Shown piece by piece: positions 7,418 through 11,738 of a stretch of DNA of 11,738 bases; within the stretch, counting starts at the first letter, position 1, and every line of letters begins with the position of its first letter. The notes below the pieces were generated by a model. The model did not search any database and was not told the origin of the DNA. It saw nothing but the letters and a program-made list of their open reading frames with translations. The DNA comes from Pseudomonadota bacterium (GTDB lineage Bacteria; Pseudomonadota; Gammaproteobacteria; Burkholderiales; Burkholderiaceae_C). The stretch lies in NCBI GenBank assembly GCA_023394015.1, contig JAEXBL010000487.1, positions 1 through 11,738 of the forward strand, in the 5' to 3' direction. The position numbers were made by a program, and so were the translations under genes.

Positions 7418-7434
7418 CTGATGCCTCGCATCAG
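7418..7434. promoter_or_regulatory. Palindrome CTGATGC-CTC-GCATCAG, possible operator
   Basis: A perfect 17-base dyad with seven-base arms and a three-base centre ends nine bases upstream of the proposed -35 of the ABC operon. Size and position suit a dimeric regulator. I do not recognise the motif, and no regulator gene lies in the window. Confidence 0.45.
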
Positions 7435-7443
7435 AAACAATGA

Positions 7444-7473
7444 TTGGCGCCACGCACAGGCTGCGGCTAGAGT
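7444..7473 (+). promoter_or_regulatory. Probable sigma-70-type promoter of the ABC importer operon
   Basis: TTGGCG (7444-7449) and TAGAGT (7468-7473) are separated by 18 bases; the alternative -10 CTAGAG gives 17. It would give a leader of about 40 bases before the ATG at 7520. The call rests on partial consensus and position only. Confidence 0.4.
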
Positions 7474-7506
7474 GGGCCGCACCCACTTCATCCATAACGA
7501 TTCACC

Positions 7507-7512
7507 AGGAGA
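7507..7512 (+). promoter_or_regulatory. Ribosome binding site of the solute-binding protein gene
   Basis: AGGAGA lies seven bases before the ATG at 7520. It decides the start in a frame that is open for hundreds of bases upstream, and the signal peptide begins exactly there. Confidence 0.8.
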
Positions 7513-7519
7513 CAAACGC

Positions 7520-8839
7520 ATGCGCCTTCATCGACAAGCCCTGACGCTCTTGCTGCTGGCGGCCGGCGTGGCCGCGCAGGCGGGCACCGTGACGGTGCTC
7601 ACATCGTTTCCCAAGGAGCTGACCACCGCCTACCAGAAGGCCTTCGAGGCCAAGAACCCCGGCATCAAGGTCGAGATCCTGAACAAGAACACGGTGGCCG
7701 CCATTGCCTACGTGCGCGAGCTGCCCGAAGGTCAGCGCCCCGACGTGATGTGGGCCTCGGCGCCTGACGCCTTCGAGGTGCTGGCGCGCAACAAGCTGCT
7801 GCAGGCCGCACCCGACACCAAAAACGCGGCTGCGCCGGCAAAAATAGGCAACTACCCGCTGAACGATCCGGCTGGCCTCTACTACGGCCAGGCACTGGCC
7901 GGTTACGGCATCATGTGGAACACGCGCTACCTGGCCGCCAACAAGCTGACGGCGCCCAAGGAGTGGAAGGACCTGACCCGGCCCGAATACTTCGGCCACG
8001 TCGCCATCTCGTCGCCCTCGCGCTCGGGCACCACCCAGCTCACCGTCGAGACAATTCTGCAGGGCGAGGGCTGGGACAAGAGCTGGGCTCAGTTGCTGGA
8101 GATGATGGGCAACGCCGCCGCCGTGACCGACCGCAGCTTCGCCGTCCCCGATGGCGTGAACAACGGCCAGTACGGCATCGGCATCGTGATCGACTTTTTT
8201 GGCCTGGCGGGCAAGTTCTCGGGCTTTCCGGTGGACTTCGTCTACCCCAGCATGACGGCCGTGGTGCCGGCCAACATCGCCCTGATCGCCGGCGGCAAGA
8301 ATGCCGAGGAGGCCAAGAAGTTCATGGCCTTCACCATGTCCGCCGACGGGCAGCAGTTGCTGTTCGATCCCAAGATCAGCCGCCTGCCGATCCTGCCCTA
8401 CAGCCAGCTCAAGGCGCCGGCCGGCTACCCCGACCCGCAGGAAGTCGCCAAGCGTGCCAAGGTGCAGTTCGACGCCAAGCTGTCCGGAGCGCGCTACCAG
8501 GTGGTGACCAGCCTGTTCGACCAGATGGTGACCTTTCGCCTGAAGGAGTTGCAGGCCGCCACCAAGGCCATTCACGATGCCGAGAAGGCCCTCAAGGCCA
8601 AGCCCAACGCGCGCGGCAGCGATCTGGTGAAACAGGCCCGCAACCTGGCCTACACCCCGCTGGTGGGCAGCGAGAACGTGAAGAACGAGGAGTTCCTGGA
8701 ACTGTTCCGCAAGAGCCGGCGCGACGTGGAAGTCTCCAAGCAGCTCTCGGGCCAGGAGCAACTGTGGGCCAACAAGGCGCGCGAGAACTACGCCCGCGCC
8801 CAGCAGCTGGCCAACGAGGCGCGCGGCCTGGCCAAGTGA
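7520..8839 (+). CDS. ABC transporter periplasmic solute-binding protein (FbpA-like fold, substrate unknown)
   Basis: This secreted binding protein of 439 residues captures a solute in the periplasm and delivers it to the downstream permease. Residues 1-21 form a signal peptide with a probable cut after AQA (19-21); there is no lipobox. TVTVLTSFPKELTTAYQKAFEAKNPGIKVE, SSPSRSGTTQLT (164-175), and VDFVYPSMTAVVPANIALI with the later KFMAFTMSADGQQLL resemble the family 1 / FbpA / 2-aminoethylphosphonate binders. In ferric-iron binders the segment after NNGQYGIGIVI usually carries paired tyrosines that bind the metal; here it reads D225-F226-F227, which argues against free ferric iron. From about 335 to 439 there is a charged, Ala/Lys/Glu-rich helical extension, making it roughly 100 residues longer than typical relatives. 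It is the first gene of a three-gene operon, followed by a stem-loop at 8876-8904. The family call is firm and the substrate is not. Confidence 0.88.
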   Translation: MRLHRQALTLLLLAAGVAAQAGTVTVLTSFPKELTTAYQKAFEAKNPGIKVEILNKNTVAAIAYVRELPEGQRPDVMWASAPDAFEVLARNKLLQAAPDTKNAAAPAKIGNYPLNDPAGLYYGQALAGYGIMWNTRYLAANKLTAPKEWKDLTRPEYFGHVAISSPSRSGTTQLTVETILQGEGWDKSWAQLLEMMGNAAAVTDRSFAVPDGVNNGQYGIGIVIDFFGLAGKFSGFPVDFVYPSMTAVVPANIALIAGGKNAEEAKKFMAFTMSADGQQLLFDPKISRLPILPYSQLKAPAGYPDPQEVAKRAKVQFDAKLSGARYQVVTSLFDQMVTFRLKELQAATKAIHDAEKALKAKPNARGSDLVKQARNLAYTPLVGSENVKNEEFLELFRKSRRDVEVSKQLSGQEQLWANKARENYARAQQLANEARGLAK

Positions 8840-8875
8840 GTGACCTTGGCGTCGCCCACTGACGGCATGCACCCA

Positions 8876-8904
8876 TCGGCGCCGGGTGTAAACCCCGGGG
8901 CCGA
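8876..8904 (+). repeat. Intercistronic stem-loop between binding-protein and permease genes
   Basis: TCGGCGCCGGG (8876-8886) and CCCGGGGCCGA (8894-8904) pair at ten of eleven positions around the loop TGTAAAC. It starts 36 bases after the binding-protein stop and ends 27 bases before the permease start. There is no T tract, so it is not a classical terminator. In ABC operons such structures often stabilise the upstream mRNA so that binding protein exceeds permease; that role is inferred here. Confidence 0.7.
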
Positions 8905-8931
8905 CGCTTTCCACCTCAGCGACCCGCACCC

Positions 8932-10668
8932 ATGTCCACACTTGCAGCGGCCTCCGCCACGCCACCTTTGCCCGTGCGCGCCCGCCAGCGATCCGCTGGC
9001 TGGGGCGTGTGGCTCGCCTTCGGGCTGATCGCGGCCTTTCTGCTCACCTTTCTGATCGTGCCGATCGGGCTGGTGGTCTACACCGCGTTCGTCGACGAGT
9101 CCAACCAGTTCACCCTCGGGCACTTCGCCAACTTCTTTGGCCAGACGGTCTTCGTCGAGTCCTTTCTCAACAGCCTGATGGTGGCGCTGGCCAGCGTGGC
9201 CGTGGCCACCGTCATCGCCGTGCCGCTGGCCTACCTCACGGTTCGTTTCGAGTTCCGCGGCGCGCTGCTGATCCAGACGCTGGGCGTGCTGCCGTTGATC
9301 ATGCCGCCCTTCGTCGGCGCGGTGGCCATGCAGCTCATCTTCGGGCGCAACGGCTCGGTCAACCAGCTGCTGAACGACTGGTTCGGCTTCACCGTGCCGA
9401 TCATGGACGGGCTGATCGGCGTGACCTTCGTCGAGAGCATCCACTACTTCCCGTTCATCCTGCTCAACCTGGTGGCCGCCATGCGCAACATCGACGGCGC
9501 CATGGAAGAGTCGGCGCTGAACCTGGGTGCGCGCGGCTGGCGGCTGTTCAGGCGCATCGTGTTCCCGCTGGCCATGCCGGGTTACCTGGCCGGTGCCACG
9601 CTGGTGTTCGTGAAGGTGTTCGACGACCTGGGAACGCCGCTGGTGATGGGCGTGACCAACATGCTGGCGCCGCAGGCCTACCTGCGCATCACCTCGGTGG
9701 GCATCGACGATCCGCAGGGCTACGTCATCAGCGTGATCATGATCGCGTTCTCCATCCTGGCGCTCGGGCTGGCGGCGCGGGTGATGAAGGGCAAGGACTA
9801 TTCCACGCTGCAAAAGGGCGGCACCTCGCTGCAGCGTCGGCGCCTCTCGGGCTGGGAGGCGGTGCTGGCCTACGGCTGGATCGGGCTGGTGCTGCTGGTC
9901 AGCCTGGCGCCGCATTTCGGCATCCTGCTGATGTCGTTCGCCAAGGTGTGGAGCTTCTCGGTGCTGCCCGACGCCTACACGCTGGAGCACTACGCCACCG
10001 TGTTCACCGACGCGCGCGGCATGATGGCCAACACGCTGCTTTACTGCGTGCTGGCGGCCGGGCTGGACGTGGTCATCGGCACCGCCATCGCCTACCTGAT
10101 CCTGCGCACCAACCTGCCGGGCCGCCGCTGGCTCGACTACATGGCCTCGGCCGCGCTGGCCATTCCGGGGCTGGTGCTGGCCATCGGCTACCTGCGCCTG
10201 TTCAAGGGCGTCAACCTGCCGTTCACCGACACGCCGGTGGTCACCACCTGGGTGCTGATCATGCTGGCCTACGCCGTGCGGCGCCTGCCGTATGCGCTGC
10301 GCTCGTGCATGGCGGCGCTGCAGCAGGTGCACGTGTCGCTGGAGGAGGCGGCGCAAAGCCTGGGCGCCACGCGCGCCAGCACCATCCGGCGCGTGGTGGT
10401 GCCGCTGATGATGGGCGGCATGCTGGCCGGCTTCGTCACCAGCTTCATCACCGCGGCGGTGGAGCTGTCGGCCACCATCCTGCTGGCCTCGGCGCAAAGC
10501 CAGGCGCCGATGAGCTACGGCATCTACCTGTACATGCAGAGCATCGCCGGGCGCGGGCCAGGCGCGGCGCTGGCGGTGCTGGCGGTGATCGTGGTGGCGG
10601 TGGGCACCTACCTGTCGCACCGCTTCGTCGAGCGCTCGCGCGCCACCGTCGAGTCGGCCCGGGTTTGA
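8932..10668 (+). CDS. ABC transporter permease, two fused membrane domains (FbpB/ThiP/PhnV type)
   Basis: This 578-residue inner-membrane protein forms the whole translocation pore in one chain, as in FbpB, ThiP and related importers. Each half has about six hydrophobic segments and one EAA loop that docks to the ATPase: ESALNLGARGWRLFRRIV (starting near 193) and EAAQSLGATRASTIRRVV (starting near 472). A cytoplasmic linker (about 281-305, KGKDYSTLQKGGTSLQRRR) joins the halves. The N-terminal 20 residues are a positively charged cytoplasmic leader. The start at 8932 (MSTLAAAS) has no clear Shine-Dalgarno site, unlike its neighbours, and lies 92 bases after the binding-protein stop. The ATPase gene follows after 12 bases. 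Substrate cannot be read from the permease; known relatives move ferric iron, thiamine or aminoethylphosphonate. Confidence 0.92.
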   Translation: MSTLAAASATPPLPVRARQRSAGWGVWLAFGLIAAFLLTFLIVPIGLVVYTAFVDESNQFTLGHFANFFGQTVFVESFLNSLMVALASVAVATVIAVPLAYLTVRFEFRGALLIQTLGVLPLIMPPFVGAVAMQLIFGRNGSVNQLLNDWFGFTVPIMDGLIGVTFVESIHYFPFILLNLVAAMRNIDGAMEESALNLGARGWRLFRRIVFPLAMPGYLAGATLVFVKVFDDLGTPLVMGVTNMLAPQAYLRITSVGIDDPQGYVISVIMIAFSILALGLAARVMKGKDYSTLQKGGTSLQRRRLSGWEAVLAYGWIGLVLLVSLAPHFGILLMSFAKVWSFSVLPDAYTLEHYATVFTDARGMMANTLLYCVLAAGLDVVIGTAIAYLILRTNLPGRRWLDYMASAALAIPGLVLAIGYLRLFKGVNLPFTDTPVVTTWVLIMLAYAVRRLPYALRSCMAALQQVHVSLEEAAQSLGATRASTIRRVVVPLMMGGMLAGFVTSFITAAVELSATILLASAQSQAPMSYGIYLYMQSIAGRGPGAALAVLAVIVVAVGTYLSHRFVERSRATVESARV

Positions 10669-10672
10669 AGGA
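10668..10672 (+). promoter_or_regulatory. Ribosome binding site of the ATPase gene, overlapping the permease stop
   Basis: AAGGA begins within the last base of the permease TGA and lies eight bases before the ATG at 10681. This close arrangement indicates co-translation of permease and ATPase. Confidence 0.7.
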
Positions 10673-10680
10673 CTACACGC

Positions 10681-11738
10681 ATGCAAGCACTGCACAAGGT
10701 GTCGCTGGAGGCACGCCACATTTCCCTGAGCTACGGCAGCAACGAGGTGCTGCGCGACGTGAACCTGCGGGTGGAGCCGGGCGAGTTCTTCGCCCTGCTG
10801 GGTCCCTCGGGCTCGGGCAAGTCCACGCTGCTGCGGTTGATCGCCGGCTTCAACCAGCACCAGCGCGGCGAACTGTTGGTGGATGGCAAGGACATCACCG
10901 GCGTGCCGCCACACGCGCGCAACGTCGGCATGGTGTTCCAGAACTACGCGCTGTGGCCGCACATGACCGTGTGGGACAACGTGGCCTTCGGCCTGGTGGA
11001 GCGGCGCGAGTCGCGCGACGCTATCCGCCGCAAGGTGGGCGAGGTGCTGGCCCTCGTGGGCCTGGCCGACTACGGCCAGCGCCGGCCGGCACAGCTGTCG
11101 GGCGGCCAGCAGCAGCGCGTGGCGCTGGCGCGCACGGTGGTGATCGAGCCCAAGCTGCTGCTGCTGGACGAGCCGCTGTCCAACCTCGACAAGCAACTGC
11201 GCGTGCAGATGCGCGAAGAGCTGAAGAACCTGCAGCGCAAGCTGGGCCTGACGACCATCTTCGTCACCCACGACCAGGAAGAAGCCATGACCACCGCCGA
11301 CCGCATGGCCGTGCTCGACAAGGGCGTGCTGCAGCAGGTGGGCTCGGCCTCGGGCCTGTACGACTACCCGGCCAACCGCTTCGTGGCGGGCTTCGTCGGC
11401 ACGGCCAACCTGCTGGACGGGCAGGTGACGGCGGTGAACGGCGAAACCGTCGGCTTCCGGGCCGATGGGCTGGGCGATCTGACCCTGCCGCGCCCGCCCG
11501 AGGCGCCCGTCGTCGGCCCGGCCGTGCTGGCGTTTCGCCCGCACCAGGTCAGCATCCGCGTGCGCGACGAGCAAACCGACGCGTCGCGCCTGTGGCTGGA
11601 CGGCGTGGTGGAAAGCGCCGAGTTCCTGGGCGAGTTCTCGCGCTACCGCGTGCGCGCCGGCGAGGTGGCGCTGGTCACCGACCAGCCGCACTACGCGGGC
11701 GTGCCGCTGTTTCCCACCGGCGCGCAGGTGCGTCTGGG
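10681..11738 (+). CDS. ABC transporter ATP-binding protein, C-terminal end cut by window
   Basis: This is the cytoplasmic ATPase that drives the importer. The frame is open for 352 codons to the window edge with no stop, so perhaps only a short end is missing. Walker A GPSGSGKST is at 41-49, the Q-loop glutamine is Q87 (VFQNYALWPHMTV), the signature LSGGQQQR is at 139-146, Walker B LLLLDEP ends at 165, the D-loop SNLD is at 167-170 and the H-loop histidine is H197 (FVTHDQEEA). These are complete, so the domain should be active. After GFVGTANLL (near 240) the chain continues into a TOBE-like beta domain (about 240-352) as in the FbpC/PotA/UgpC group. The start is fixed by AAGGA at 10668-10672. 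The sequence is closest in style to spermidine/iron/sugar importer ATPases and does not define the substrate. Confidence 0.93.
   Translation, partial: MQALHKVSLEARHISLSYGSNEVLRDVNLRVEPGEFFALLGPSGSGKSTLLRLIAGFNQHQRGELLVDGKDITGVPPHARNVGMVFQNYALWPHMTVWDNVAFGLVERRESRDAIRRKVGEVLALVGLADYGQRRPAQLSGGQQQRVALARTVVIEPKLLLLDEPLSNLDKQLRVQMREELKNLQRKLGLTTIFVTHDQEEAMTTADRMAVLDKGVLQQVGSASGLYDYPANRFVAGFVGTANLLDGQVTAVNGETVGFRADGLGDLTLPRPPEAPVVGPAVLAFRPHQVSIRVRDEQTDASRLWLDGVVESAEFLGEFSRYRVRAGEVALVTDQPHYAGVPLFPTGAQVRL

Noticed and set aside
7004..7519. Upstream extension of the binding-protein frame to an ATG at 7004
   Set aside because: It overlaps the hydrolase gene, and the signal peptide and AGGAGA site place the true start at 7520.
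7228..7519. Possible small RNA or riboswitch in the hydrolase/ABC gap
   Set aside because: Dyads are present, but I found no recognised aptamer sequence, terminator or conserved structure to support an RNA gene.
7502..8965. Minus-strand open frame of 487 codons antisense to the binding-protein gene
   Set aside because: It lies opposite a gene with a clear signal peptide, ribosome site and family match, and its own composition is not protein-like.
8788..11691. Minus-strand open frame of 967 codons across the ABC permease and ATPase genes
   Set aside because: It spans parts of three real genes on the other strand, is His/Gln/Arg-biased and has no recognisable motif. Length alone is not evidence in DNA of this GC content.

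Overview
The window looks like chromosomal DNA from a high-GC betaproteobacterium, most likely Burkholderiales and probably Comamonadaceae (Acidovorax/Diaphorobacter/Alicycliphilus-like). This rests on uniform high GC, GC-rich third codon positions, the style of the protein sequences, and a short palindromic intergenic element (AACAATAGCTGC...GCGCTTG-type) that I recall as common in that family. I see no insertion sequence, phage gene, CRISPR array, tRNA or rRNA. Genes are densely packed and most have clear Shine-Dalgarno sites.

Left part, minus strand (positions 4188 down to 1): prfB (peptide chain release factor 2, with a complete programmed +1 frameshift site), then pepN (aminopeptidase N), then the 5' end of fbp (class I fructose-1,6-bisphosphatase), which runs off the window. 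pepN and fbp overlap by four bases (ATGA). The 75-base prfB-pepN gap holds a palindromic element that could end part of the prfB transcripts and whose outer edge carries the pepN ribosome binding site.

Middle part: a lone LctP-family L-lactate/glycolate permease gene on the plus strand, divergent from prfB across a 291-base region rich in dyad symmetry. It faces an alpha/beta hydrolase gene on the minus strand. A strong hairpin-plus-T-tract terminator lies between these two convergent genes and probably serves both.

Right part, plus strand: an ABC importer operon divergent from the hydrolase. Its order is periplasmic solute-binding protein, fused double permease of the FbpB/ThiP/PhnV kind, and ATPase (cut by the window end). 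The set resembles ferric iron or 2-aminoethylphosphonate importers, but the binding protein has Asp-Phe-Phe where iron binders of this fold usually carry paired tyrosines, and it has a helical C-terminal extension. I therefore leave its substrate open. A stem-loop between the binding-protein and permease genes probably sets their relative expression.

Overall this is mostly ordinary housekeeping and transport DNA. The items most worth a second look are the prfB recoding site, the prfB-pepN palindrome, the ABC importer of unknown substrate, and the dyads in the two divergent intergenic regions. I did not find a convincing new biological system.
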